In this document: positions 10,242-17,711 of the stretch, one piece after another | Layout: each line of letters starts with the position of its first letter | How positions within the stretch are numbered: position 1 is the stretch's first letter | Origin: Betaproteobacteria bacterium | Lineage (GTDB): Bacteria; Pseudomonadota; Gammaproteobacteria; Burkholderiales; SG8-41 | NCBI GenBank assembly: GCA_016192825.1 | Contig: JACPTK010000123.1 | Location: forward strand, 1-64,000 | DNA length: 64,000 nt | Direction: 5' to 3' | Notes under the pieces: model-generated | The model's database searches: none | What the model was told of the DNA's origin: nothing | Seen by the model: only the letters and a program-made list of their open reading frames with translations | Program-made: the position numbers and the translations under genes

Positions 10242-10269
10242 GCTAGTAGATGACTAGCGTAATACTAGC
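10242..10269. promoter_or_regulatory. Probable operator of the toxin-antitoxin pair
   Basis: An inverted repeat GCTAGT (10242-10247) and ACTAGC (10253-10258) with a 5-nt spacer is followed by another ACTAGC at 10264-10269. It lies 16 bp upstream of the antitoxin ATG, where ribbon-helix-helix antitoxins normally bind for autorepression. Regulation is inferred. Confidence 0.6.
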
Positions 10270-10358
10270 ATAGGGATGAGCGTCGTGAAACTCCGCCACG
10301 ACGCCCGCGCATCAGAACGCATAGCCCATCGCCACCCAATAGCGCCAATCCTTTTGGC

Positions 10359-11342
10359 TTACGCATCGGCGGCGGGGACGAACATGCCGCGATATCGAGC
10401 CGATGCCAGTTCCAGCCGCTCCCGAAGGAGCTTGCGCAGCGCGGGTGGCGCCAGGACTTCGACGTCCGGTCCGTGCTTGAGGATGTCCATGACGAGTTCC
10501 CTCGGATCGCCGTAGGGGATCCGCAACTCATAGCTGCCGTCCGGCAGGAAACAGCTTTGCTGTCTGGGGTGCCACTCTTCGTCGGCTACCCAGCGCGCAC
10601 ATTTCGGGGTAAACCGCAGCACTGCGGTCTTGTCGGGAGTCCCGGCGAAAATCCCATACGCCGTCGCGAAATGGTCATCGAGATTCCGTTCCGCGACGTT
10701 GATCGCGACCCGGGCGCGTGGCTGCGCTTCGTGGATGCGCTCGACGGCGAAGCTGCGCAACCCCTTGCGCAGATGGCACCAGGCGTCGAGATACCAGTTA
10801 TCGCGGTAGTGAACCAGGCGCTGCGGGGAGACTTCCCGCTCGCTCGCTTCGTCGCGGCTGCGGGAGCGATAGGCCATGTAAAGTCGCTTGCGCCGCGTCA
10901 GGGCATCCGCGATCAGGTTGAAATACCTGCCGGTGCCGCGGCCAGCCATGCGGAGGATCCGCACGCGGCGCACGAGCTCCCCTCGTCCGAGATGTTCGAG
11001 CTTGAAGATCGCCGCCAGCTTCTGCTTCAGCGGGGCGAGCGTTTCCCCGAGTAGCCCCGGCTCGGCGTGCTCCAGCCAGTTCTGCGCGACCAGCAGCGCC
11101 TCAAGCTCGGACGGGGAAAACCAGATACCGGGCAGCTCGAACGCTTTTCCCGGGGTGTAGCGGTAGCCGTTGGCTTCGCGCAGATACTCGACCGGGGCGC
11201 CGTAATTGCGCAGCTCCTCGATGACGCGCATGACCGTCGCGCGCGTGCATTCCAGCTCGCGCTCGAGCACCGCGCGCGACACCGGCAGCCGGCGCGACGA
11301 CAGGATGCGATGGAGACGGTAGTAGCGGTGGAATCGCTCCAT
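10359..11342 (-). CDS. WYL-domain transcriptional regulator
   Basis: A 327-residue protein with an N-terminal winged helix (about 1-65, MERFHRYYRLHRILSSRRLP then RATVMRVIEELR) and a WYL domain with a WCX-like C-terminal part. The WYL core is seen near NWYLDAWCHLRKGLRSFAVERI. WYL proteins sense nucleic acid or nucleotide ligands and often regulate phage-defence loci. A partial, rearranged copy lies at 13441-13659. The target is unknown. The CRISPR operon or the island are candidates. Confidence 0.88.
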   Translation of the reverse strand: MERFHRYYRLHRILSSRRLPVSRAVLERELECTRATVMRVIEELRNYGAPVEYLREANGYRYTPGKAFELPGIWFSPSELEALLVAQNWLEHAEPGLLGETLAPLKQKLAAIFKLEHLGRGELVRRVRILRMAGRGTGRYFNLIADALTRRKRLYMAYRSRSRDEASEREVSPQRLVHYRDNWYLDAWCHLRKGLRSFAVERIHEAQPRARVAINVAERNLDDHFATAYGIFAGTPDKTAVLRFTPKCARWVADEEWHPRQQSCFLPDGSYELRIPYGDPRELVMDILKHGPDVEVLAPPALRKLLRERLELASARYRGMFVPAADA

Positions 11343-11522
11343 GCTCGCCCTCCTCTCTGCGAGCAGGCACAGACTATCCTAAGCCGACAACCTGCCGTCC
11401 GCAATGCGGATATTTGTATTCGATGCCGGTGGTATGCGCCATCGGGAGAGGCCGACTGTTCGCGTCAGGGAAATCCCTACAGCCGCGCATTCGCGCGGAC
11501 AAAAGCCCGCACTGAGCGGCGT

Positions 11523-11711
11523 TCAGTCGCCGGAGTCGTAACGGGAGGACGGCCCATGCACGCCCGGCGCGGGTTCGGAGCGCGGCTCGCGCACCGACGT
11601 GCTTGCCGGTGCGAACTCGCCACGTTCGCCCATGTCGTTAAAGCGGCTCGGGACGTCAGCCATGCCCTGGACGGCCTCCAGCGTGGTCCGCAGCGGCAAG
11701 GAGCGAAAATA
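11523..11711 (-). pseudogene. C-terminal fragment of an unknown protein
   Basis: After a TAG at about 11709 a frame runs to TGA at 11523-11525. It contains an ATG at 11663 and the sequence RYFRSLPLRTTLEAVQGMAD, followed by a Pro/Ser/Arg-rich tail. It joins the PIN remnant upstream without a gap, so two unrelated gene ends appear fused by deletion. I do not recognise the protein. Confidence 0.35.
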
Positions 11712-11719
11712 ACGGAGTT

Positions 11720-11881
11720 GCTACAGATTGTGCTCGCATCGTAGAACGTCACCCCGCGCTCAGCGGCGAGCTTGATGATACGCTCGCGCCACGCCGCGGT
11801 CGGGCGGGCTTCCGGGATACGGAACGCAGTGAGGGCCGCAAGCCGCTCCGCCGCGGAGTCCGAATAATGCGCCACCAGCAC
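11720..11881 (-). pseudogene. PIN-domain toxin remnant
   Basis: The minus-strand reading RERIIKLAAERGVTFYDAS matches the C-terminal PIN motif (usually YDASYxALA). It then breaks off into unrelated sequence. The N-terminal part with the first catalytic Asp is missing and there is no antitoxin. The longer open frame to 11477 continues out of frame with the original gene. It is probably a decayed VapC-like toxin. Confidence 0.45.
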
Positions 11882-11937
11882 ATGTTACACACCCCTGTCC
11901 CGCGAACAAGCGGCAGTAAGAGCGGGGAAGCGGGAAC

Positions 11938-13395
11938 TCACGCGAGCCCCAGCCGGACGCGCAGGTCGCGGATGATGGACTCGTCCATGGGCGGCTGCAT
12001 TTTGCGGCCGTGGCGTTCCGCCTGCACGACGAGCGCCTCGACCATCTCGCGCCCGTCCGGGTCCGCCATCGCCTGGCGCGGGGTCCGCCCGCCGAGCGCC
12101 GGATTCTCCTGGTCAATCCAGCTCTCGAAATGCCGGCGCAGGTGCTCTTGCAGCGCCGCCCGCACCTCCGGCAGCGCGGCGAGCCGCTCGTGCTCCGCGT
12201 CACGCGCGCGCGCCGCTGCGCCGCCGCCCTTCTCCCGCGCGCGGGCCAGCATGGTTTCGATCGCCTGGATTTCGGTCGCGCGATGTTTAACGCCGGCGCC
12301 CAGGCGGTCCTCGATGAGCTTGCGGATGCGCAGCGCGCGCTCCCTGGAATTCACTTCGGCGGTGAGCCGTGCGCCGTCGATGGTGAGGTTGCCGAGAACG
12401 GTGTTGTCCCAGCTCTTGTTCACCGGGTTGCCGCGCGTCTTCCAGGGAAACTGCACGCGGCGCAGCGCCTCATGCCGGTCGAATTCCGCCTCCGCCAGCA
12501 GCTCCGCGTCGTCCACATCGAGGGCGAGATCCTTCAACGCATCGAACGCCGCCCGCGGCGACTCGATTTCGAACACCAGCTTGTGAAAGCTGAGTGGATC
12601 GCCGTCGGTGTTCCGCATCTCGGGGAGCCGCGGTTCGAGCAGCGCATCGGCGAGCCCGAGGTAAACCTCGATGAATTCGATGTTCACCTCGCGCAACGCG
12701 CCCGGAGTCAACGGCGTCCCTGAATCGCGGATGCGCGCGCGCAACTCGAGGATCGGCGCCTTGCGGTCGGGCGGAATGATGACCGTCCCCAAGACCTCCA
12801 GCAGCGCGATGTCCTCCAGGCGCGCGATCTTGGCGAAGAGGATGTCTCCCGCCTGCACGCCGCGCGAGGCCGAGCGTTCCGACACCTCGCACGCTTCGCC
12901 GGTGATGATGTCGCGCAGCGTAAAGCCGCGCCCCGGCTCGCAGGTGACAACATCGTAAAAGCTCAGAGGCGCCGCCACGCACGCCTCGAGGTAGCGCCGG
13001 GCGAGGGGGTCGAGCGATTTCCCCTTCTTGAGCAGGTAAGCCTGCGCCGCGGTCAATTCCGCGCGCGCTTCCGCCCGGACCCCGGTCTCGTGCGAATCGG
13101 GCATCCAGTCGTAATAGAACCAGGGCATGAATACCGGGATGTGCGGCGAGCCCGCGTCGAATGGCACGCCCTCCCACGAGGTGAACTCGTCCCAGGCTTC
13201 CGGCAGCCCGGCGTGTCCGAAATAGCCCTCTGCGAAGCGCAGCAGGTCGGTCGGCAGGGAATCGACCGCGCGCCGCAGCCTGCGCCAGGCGAGGTCCTCC
13301 GGCGACGAGTCGACATTCTCGTCCTGATTCATGCAGCAGTGCTTGTATTTCTTCCCGCTGCCGCAGGGGCAGGGATCGTTGCGGCCAACCTTCAT
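11938..13395 (-). CDS. SEC-C motif protein with MbcA/ParS-like C-terminus
   Basis: A 485-residue protein. It opens with a zinc-binding SEC-C motif, ligands Cys9, Cys11, Cys20 and Cys21 in DPCPCGSGKKYKHCC. A long middle region has no family I can name. The C-terminal about 70 residues (FESWIDQENPALGGRTPRQA) resemble the toxin-binding region of MbcA/Xre/ParS antitoxins and other SEC-C proteins. SEC-C motifs mediate contacts to SecB or nucleic acids in known cases. The function here is unknown. It lies alone between PIN remnants and the WYL fragment. Confidence 0.75.
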   Translation of the reverse strand: MKVGRNDPCPCGSGKKYKHCCMNQDENVDSSPEDLAWRRLRRAVDSLPTDLLRFAEGYFGHAGLPEAWDEFTSWEGVPFDAGSPHIPVFMPWFYYDWMPDSHETGVRAEARAELTAAQAYLLKKGKSLDPLARRYLEACVAAPLSFYDVVTCEPGRGFTLRDIITGEACEVSERSASRGVQAGDILFAKIARLEDIALLEVLGTVIIPPDRKAPILELRARIRDSGTPLTPGALREVNIEFIEVYLGLADALLEPRLPEMRNTDGDPLSFHKLVFEIESPRAAFDALKDLALDVDDAELLAEAEFDRHEALRRVQFPWKTRGNPVNKSWDNTVLGNLTIDGARLTAEVNSRERALRIRKLIEDRLGAGVKHRATEIQAIETMLARAREKGGGAAARARDAEHERLAALPEVRAALQEHLRRHFESWIDQENPALGGRTPRQAMADPDGREMVEALVVQAERHGRKMQPPMDESIIRDLRVRLGLA

Positions 13396-13440
13396 TGCGC
13401 CTCCAGTGTTGTGCCCGACCGGTAGCGGTTCAGGGCCCGT

Positions 13441-13659
13441 TCAAGCGGCGATCCTCGAACCGCTTGTCCCCGCGAAAGCGCGCGATACGATCGGCCGCGC
13501 TGCCACCTCCCGCCGCAACGCCGCCGGTGCCAGCACTTCGACACGCGGGCCGTGCTTGAGGATGAAGATCGCCGCCAGCTTCTGCTTCAGCGGGGCAAGC
13601 GTTTCCCCGAGCAGTCCCGGCTCGGCGTGCTCCAGCCAGCTCTGCGCGAGCAGGCGCAA
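13441..13659 (-). pseudogene. Internally deleted copy of the WYL regulator
   Basis: The frame joins WLEHAEPGLLGETLAPLKQK (middle of the WYL regulator) directly to ILKHGPRVEVLAPAALRRE (near its C-terminus). Over 13564-13649 it matches 11004-11089 with only 4 differences in 86 bases. The junction falls in CTTGAGGATG/CTTGAAGATC, two short similar sequences about 525 bp apart in the intact gene. This indicates duplication followed by deletion at microhomology. The DNA-binding domain and most of the WYL domain are absent. Confidence 0.75.
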
Positions 13660-13665
13660 CCTTAT

Positions 13666-13848
13666 CTAAAGCAGCATTCTGCCGCCGTTCACGAATCCCG
13701 CCCGCGGCGGCCAGGCGGGACACAGGGCCTCGACCGCCGCCATCAAATCGTCGAGCGTCCGATAGGGGTCCTCCTCGCGGCGCACCGGGGCGTCGAGGCC
13801 GCCATCGGCGGCGAAGGACGGTTCAGCCGGTTTCTCGAAGGAGATCAT
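13666..13848 (-). CDS. Small protein paired with the nucleotidyltransferase
   Basis: Sixty residues, acidic N-terminus (MISFEKPAEPSFAADGGLDA) and a DPYRTLDDLMAAVEALCP helix. It starts inside the end of the nucleotidyltransferase gene (26-bp overlap), so it is probably co-translated. I do not recognise a family. The pairing suggests a partner or antidote role, which is inference. The TAG stop is 7 bp from the WYL fragment. Confidence 0.5.
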   Translation of the reverse strand: MISFEKPAEPSFAADGGLDAPVRREEDPYRTLDDLMAAVEALCPAWPPRAGFVNGGRMLL

Positions 13849-14359
13849 CCAGCAGCGATTCGCGTTCGAAGATGCGAAAGTACCCGCGTACTTGTTCCAT
13901 GTCCAGCCCCGCGCGATTGGCCCGCAGCAACGCCCGGATATCCTCCAGGTCCTGCGTGCGGCGCGGATCGTTCACCAGTCCCTGAAGCTTGAACCCGATC
14001 AGCCCCTCCGCGCTCACCACGCGGAGGTCGCCGAGCGCCGTATTCAGTTCCCCGGCTTCGGCGAGAAGACGGCGCGCGATCGGGCGGCTGGCGTAGAGCA
14101 AGTCCACGCGCTCGTCTCCGCGCGCGTAGTTGCCCGCCTCGACGCTGCGATGCAGGCAGCTGTACCCCAGCCTCGCCAGTTCCGCGTCGATCGCGTCGGC
14201 CTTTTCAGCCTCGGTCAACAGATCCACATCCTGAGTGGCGCGAACCACTTTGTACGAAGCAAGGGCCAGGCCGCCGATCAGGGCGAAGCGCGCGCCGACC
14301 GCATTCAACGCGGCGACTATCTCCGCTATCTGCCTACCGAGGCGGGATACGGGCGGCAT
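13823..14359 (-). CDS. Nucleotidyltransferase-fold protein (AbiEii/DUF6036-like)
   Basis: A 178-residue protein with the GG...DxD signature of minimal nucleotidyltransferases: LIGGLALASYK followed by TQDVDLLTE, and a third acidic position near ERVDLLYAS. Relatives act as toxins or as substrate-specific transferases in two-gene systems. The ATG at 14359 begins MPPVSRLGRQIAEIVAALNA. A small gene overlaps its 3' end. Nothing downstream is intact. Confidence 0.72.
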   Translation of the reverse strand: MPPVSRLGRQIAEIVAALNAVGARFALIGGLALASYKVVRATQDVDLLTEAEKADAIDAELARLGYSCLHRSVEAGNYARGDERVDLLYASRPIARRLLAEAGELNTALGDLRVVSAEGLIGFKLQGLVNDPRRTQDLEDIRALLRANRAGLDMEQVRGYFRIFERESLLDDLLRETG

Positions 14360-14472
14360 TGCGTCGGCGGCGGGGAATGCAAGCTGTATTGGTCGAGCCT
14401 GACAAGAGAAGCTTCATGGTGCGCGAATCGGCGTCGGTGAGATGGACCTGCGCCTTGGAGGCCCCCTCCGGG

Positions 14473-14859
14473 CTAGGGGGCGTCGGCGGCGGGCCCGGGG
14501 GGGCGGCGCCCCGCGTTCTGGCGCCGCTCGCGCTCGGCCGGCAACGGCTGCTTCAACTCCAGCGCATGCCCGTGGGAGAGCGCACTGTGCCGGCCCGCGT
14601 TGGCTTTGACCTGGGTCCCCTCCAGGGCCACGTTACCGAGCTCCAATCGCCCGTTGGTGCGCGCAATGAGCAGCAGTGTCCCCGGGTGATGCGCATCGCT
14701 GCCCCGGCCCGCATACCGGCGCACCAGCCCCGACCGGTCCAATGCATCAACCCCGTCCGCCACGTAGCGCGCCAGATGATCCTTGGGCAGCCACTCCCGT
14801 ACCGAGGGCGGCAGCCAATAGGCAGTTTCCCGGTCCACCTGAACAAATCGGCTCATCAC
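14473..14859 (-). pseudogene. Truncated IS1182/IS5-type transposase
   Basis: A 128-residue frame. The start SRFVQVDRETAYWLPPSV and the block LELGNVALEGTQVKANAGRH are characteristic of the N-terminal half of IS1182-like DDE transposases. The C-terminal half with the rest of the DDE triad is absent and the frame ends in low-complexity Pro/Ala. Its start faces the CTAG hairpin at 14948-14988, so that hairpin may mark an old element end. Confidence 0.7.
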
Positions 14860-14947
14860 CCATGCCTCGCAAACTATGTGTCCTGCCTGCCTAACGTACC
14901 ACCATCATTCAGGTTGACGCCGACCCCTCCCAAACTGCACTTCCATT

Positions 14948-14988
14948 TAGCAGCTTGTCGGGACAGCGACAGCCCGACAAGCTGCTAG
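14948..14988. repeat. CTAG-type palindrome at the moaE stop codon
   Basis: Perfect 15-bp arms TAGCAGCTTGTCGGG (14948-14962) and its complement (14973-14987) with a 10-nt loop. The right end is CTAG, and its CTA is the moaE TAG stop on the minus strand. The sequence is related to the left arm of the 211-bp elements. There is no T-tract, so it is not a standard terminator. Confidence 0.8.
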
Positions 14989-15443
14989 CCCTTGAGGCGC
15001 CAGCGCTCGGCCGCTATGTCGTCCGTCGCGCGCGCCTCGACCCAGCGCGCGCCGCCGCCGGTCTGCTCCTTTTTCCAGAACGGCGCGCGGGTCTTCAGGT
15101 AATCCATGATGAATTCGCAGGCCGCGAACGCATCGCCGCGATGCTCTCCTGCCACGATGACCAGGACGATTTGATCCATCGGCCTGAGCTGTCCAACCCG
15201 ATGGACGACGAGTACCTCCAGCACGTTCCACCTGGAACGTGCCTGGGTGATGATTTCCCCGATCGCCTTTTCGGTCATGCCGGGGTAATGCTCGAGCGTC
15301 ATCCCGGCGACGATGCCGCCGTCGTTCACGTCGCGCACCACGCCGACGAAGCTCGCCACCGCGCCCACCTTGGGATTGCCGCGGCGCAGCGCGGCAATCT
15401 CGGCGCTCACGTCGAAGTCGGCGGTCTGAATTCGAACAGCCAT
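14985..15443 (-). CDS. moaE: Molybdopterin synthase catalytic subunit MoaE
   Basis: A 152-residue protein with ASFVGVVRD, LEHYPGMTEK, VVHRVGQL and the FWKKE active-site block. It transfers sulfur from the MoaD thiocarboxylate to precursor Z to make molybdopterin. It follows mobB and moaD in one leftward cluster, 93 bp after moaD. Its stop codon belongs to the CTAG palindrome. Confidence 0.95.
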   Translation of the reverse strand: MAVRIQTADFDVSAEIAALRRGNPKVGAVASFVGVVRDVNDGGIVAGMTLEHYPGMTEKAIGEIITQARSRWNVLEVLVVHRVGQLRPMDQIVLVIVAGEHRGDAFAACEFIMDYLKTRAPFWKKEQTGGGARWVEARATDDIAAERWRLKG

Positions 15444-15457
15444 TTGGCCTCTTCAAG

Positions 15458-15534
15458 ACGGGAGATCGGGAGAGCGCGAGAGCGGGAGAGGGAAAAACCT
15501 CCATCTCACGATCTCACGACCTCCCGCCCTCACG
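15458..15534. repeat. Two inverted blocks of 8-bp tandem repeats
   Basis: The left block (15458-15490) reads as degenerate units of the type ATCGGGAG/AGCGGGAG. The right block (15503-15534) reads ATCTCACG, ATCTCACG, ACCTCCCG, CCCTCACG. The purine-rich left and pyrimidine-rich right blocks are roughly complementary, so they can pair. They fill the gap between moaD and moaE. Confidence 0.65.
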
Positions 15535-15536
15535 TC

Positions 15537-15791
15537 TTATCCTCCTGTTACGGGCGGGAAGAACGCGATCTCGTCGCCGTCGGCGAGCGGCACCTCGCCG
15601 ACGGCCATCGCCTGGTTCACCGCCGCGCGCACCGGCCTGCTCGGCGCCAGTTCCTGCGCCCACGTGCCGCCGCGCGCGACCAGCAGCGCGCGCAGGCCTT
15701 CGAGGTCACGCACCGATGCCGGCAGCGCAATCTGCTCCGAGCCGGTGCCCAGCGCCTCACGCAGGCGCGCGAAATAAAGCACTGTAATCAT
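15537..15791 (-). CDS. moaD: Molybdopterin synthase sulfur carrier MoaD
   Basis: An 84-residue beta-grasp protein ending in the Gly-Gly that is adenylated and thiocarboxylated. The start ATG at 15791 gives MITVLYFARLREALG, the normal MoaD beginning. A longer frame adds 12 residues without family match. It precedes moaE, its partner. Confidence 0.93.
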   Translation of the reverse strand: MITVLYFARLREALGTGSEQIALPASVRDLEGLRALLVARGGTWAQELAPSRPVRAAVNQAMAVGEVPLADGDEIAFFPPVTGG

Positions 15792-15882
15792 GTGATTAAT
15801 TATGCGCCTCGGAGGCGGCACTGTCATTATCGGAGATCTGCCGGCGCGGTCATGACGCGCCCGTGGAGGGATGGCAGCACCC

Positions 15883-16377
15883 CTACGTCAATCCAACGTG
15901 AGAGAGGACGAAATGAGCGATGGCGGGCGCGTCATGGAGATCGAACTGCGGCAGCTTCGTGTCGAGCCGCCCGTCGCTTGCGATGGCGACGATGCTCGGG
16001 TCCTGCGGATGCAGCAGCGACTCCCCCACCGCGGCGCGATAGATCTCCAGCTTAGGCACCTTCTCCCGCTTGAAGCCCTCGATCAGCACCAGGTCGCACG
16101 GCGAGAAGTGCTCGATCAGCTCCGCAAAGCCCGGCTCCGGCGCGCCCCGCAGCTCGTGCATCAGCACCCAGCGCTTCGAGGACGTCACCAGCACCTCGCT
16201 GCAGCCGGCGTGCCGGTGACGGTAGGAATCCTTCCCCGGCTGGTCCACCTCGAACGTGTGGTGCGCGTGCTTGATCAGCGACACTTTCAGGCCGCGCGCC
16301 ACGAACAGCGGGATCAGCTTCTCGATCAGCGTCGTCTTGCCGCTGCCCGACCACCCTGCGAATCCGAATATCTTCAT
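15883..16377 (-). CDS. mobB: Molybdopterin-guanine dinucleotide biosynthesis protein MobB
   Basis: A 164-residue P-loop GTPase, Walker A GWSGSGKT at 8-15 and the KHAHHTFEVDQPGKDS block. MobB assists MobA in attaching GMP to molybdopterin, as needed for bis-MGD enzymes such as formate dehydrogenase. The ATG comes only 3 nt after a hairpin, leaving no normal ribosome site. Confidence 0.93.
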   Translation of the reverse strand: MKIFGFAGWSGSGKTTLIEKLIPLFVARGLKVSLIKHAHHTFEVDQPGKDSYRHRHAGCSEVLVTSSKRWVLMHELRGAPEPGFAELIEHFSPCDLVLIEGFKREKVPKLEIYRAAVGESLLHPQDPSIVAIASDGRLDTKLPQFDLHDAPAIAHFVLSHVGLT

Positions 16378-16380
16378 ATC

Positions 16381-16414
16381 AGGAATTTGCCGGGCATTGA
16401 GCCGGCAAATTCCT
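16381..16414. repeat. AGGAATTTGCCGG hairpin, copy 1
   Basis: Perfect 13-bp arms at 16381-16393 and 16402-16414 with an 8-nt loop. A near-identical hairpin lies at 22635-22668. This copy ends 3 nt from the mobB ATG and could mask the mobB ribosome site. It has no long T-tract. Confidence 0.75.
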
Positions 16415-16544
16415 TAACCGAGATCATAACGGAGCGCTTCGCAAAAATCGAATTGTACGTCGGTATGCCTGTCAAGGATTGCGGCCTCCGGCAACCGTTA
16501 TTCCCCACTAGGAATAGCGATCGCCGACGTGCTATTTTAGCCGC

Positions 16545-17297
16545 ATGAATCTGCTGGAGGTCGCAATCCTTTGCGCGGCGTTTTTTGCCGTGGCGACGCT
16601 CTATACGACGGTCGGCCATGCCGGCGCGTCCGGCTACCTGGCCACGATGGCGCTGGTCGGGCTGGCTCCGGAGCTGATGCGGCCGACGGCGCTGACGCTC
16701 AACATCCTGGTGGCCGCGCTCACGGTCTATCGCTTCCGCCGGGCGCGCTATTTCCACTGGTCCGGGCTGTGGCCGTTCCTGCTGGGCTCGGCGCCGTTCG
16801 CCGCGGCGGGGGGCATCCACAGCCTCTCGCGCGGCGCGTATTACACGGCGATGGGCGCGGTGCTGCTGCTCGCGGCGGGCTATCTCATCTGGCGCGCGCT
16901 CGGCTCGCGCGCCGTGATGGAAGAAGGCGTCGTGCGGGTCTGGAAGATCCCCGCGCTCTTCATGGGGAGCGCGATCGGTTTCGTATCCGGGCTCATCGGG
17001 GTCGGCGGCGGGATTTTCCTGAGCCCCATCCTCCTGATGCTGGGCTGGGCCGGACCGAAGACGACAGCGGGCATTTCCGCCCCGTTCATTCTCGTGAATT
17101 CGGTGGTGGCGCTGGTGGCAGGCACGCTGACCGTGCAAACGCTGCCGCGCGAGTTGCCGCTGCTCGCCGCCTTTGCCATTGGCGGCGCTTTCGTCGGCAC
17201 CTGGCTGGGGCTGGAACGGCTGAAACAAAGAGGACTGCTCGTTACGCTGGCGGTCGTGATGTCGCTGGCGGGCGCAAAGCTCCTCCTGACGGCCTGA
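16545..17297 (+). CDS. TauE/SafE-family anion exporter
   Basis: A 250-residue membrane protein with about eight hydrophobic segments in two repeats. The N-terminal repeat has the GHAGASGYLATMAL motif and the second has GLIGVGGGIFLSPIL, both typical of TauE/SafE proteins that move sulfite, organosulfonates or related anions. It is read rightward, convergent with the ModE-like gene 1 bp away. Its placement among oxyanion genes is suggestive, but the substrate is unknown. Confidence 0.85.
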   Translation: MNLLEVAILCAAFFAVATLYTTVGHAGASGYLATMALVGLAPELMRPTALTLNILVAALTVYRFRRARYFHWSGLWPFLLGSAPFAAAGGIHSLSRGAYYTAMGAVLLLAAGYLIWRALGSRAVMEEGVVRVWKIPALFMGSAIGFVSGLIGVGGGIFLSPILLMLGWAGPKTTAGISAPFILVNSVVALVAGTLTVQTLPRELPLLAAFAIGGAFVGTWLGLERLKQRGLLVTLAVVMSLAGAKLLLTA

Positions 17298-17298
17298 T

Positions 17299-17679
17299 TC
17301 AACGGGGCCGGCGGACTGCCCGCTGCCTCGGCGGATTCCGCAAATACGCCGAGAATCGCCTCAAATCGGCGGCAATGGCGGCGGACGCCTTGTCCTCCAT
17401 TGCGCGATAGAGCGTCACGAGGCGCTTCCCGAGCGGCGTTACGGCCGCCCCTCCACCGCGCTTGCCGCCGACCTCGGTGACCACGACCGGAACGGCAAAA
17501 CTCCGGTTCATGGCCTCGACCAGCTGCCAGGCGCGGCGATAGGACATCCCCATCGCGCGCGCGGCGGATGAAATCGAGCCGGTCCTGGCGATGTGGGCGA
17601 GCAGCGCCGCCCTGCCCGGCCCCATCGCCGGGCGGCCTTTGCCCAGAACGCGCAGCGTAAGACCCGGATAACGTGCCAT
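17299..17679 (-). CDS. ModE-like winged-helix repressor without TOBE domain
   Basis: A 126-residue protein. The region GPGRAALLAHIARTGSISSA followed by MSYRRAWQLVEAMNR is the ModE/LysR-type winged helix. GGKRGGGAAVTPLGKRLVTLY is the wing. The molybdate-binding TOBE domains of E. coli ModE are missing, as in many short homologues. It likely controls the nearby Mo/W transport genes. AT-rich palindromes at 23664-23753 are candidate operators. Confidence 0.85.
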   Translation of the reverse strand: MARYPGLTLRVLGKGRPAMGPGRAALLAHIARTGSISSAARAMGMSYRRAWQLVEAMNRSFAVPVVVTEVGGKRGGGAAVTPLGKRLVTLYRAMEDKASAAIAADLRRFSAYLRNPPRQRAVRRPR

Positions 17680-17711
17680 GACCCGCTCGGACGGAAAGGA
17701 TTGCCGCTATT

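Noticed and set aside
11477-11881. A full 134-residue PIN toxin
   Set aside because: Only the segment around VTFYDAS matches. The first catalytic Asp is missing and the rest is another reading frame.
14948-14988. The CTAG hairpin as a rho-independent terminator of moaE
   Set aside because: Strong stem but no T-tract on either side, and the stop codon itself is in the arm. The repeat family explains it better.
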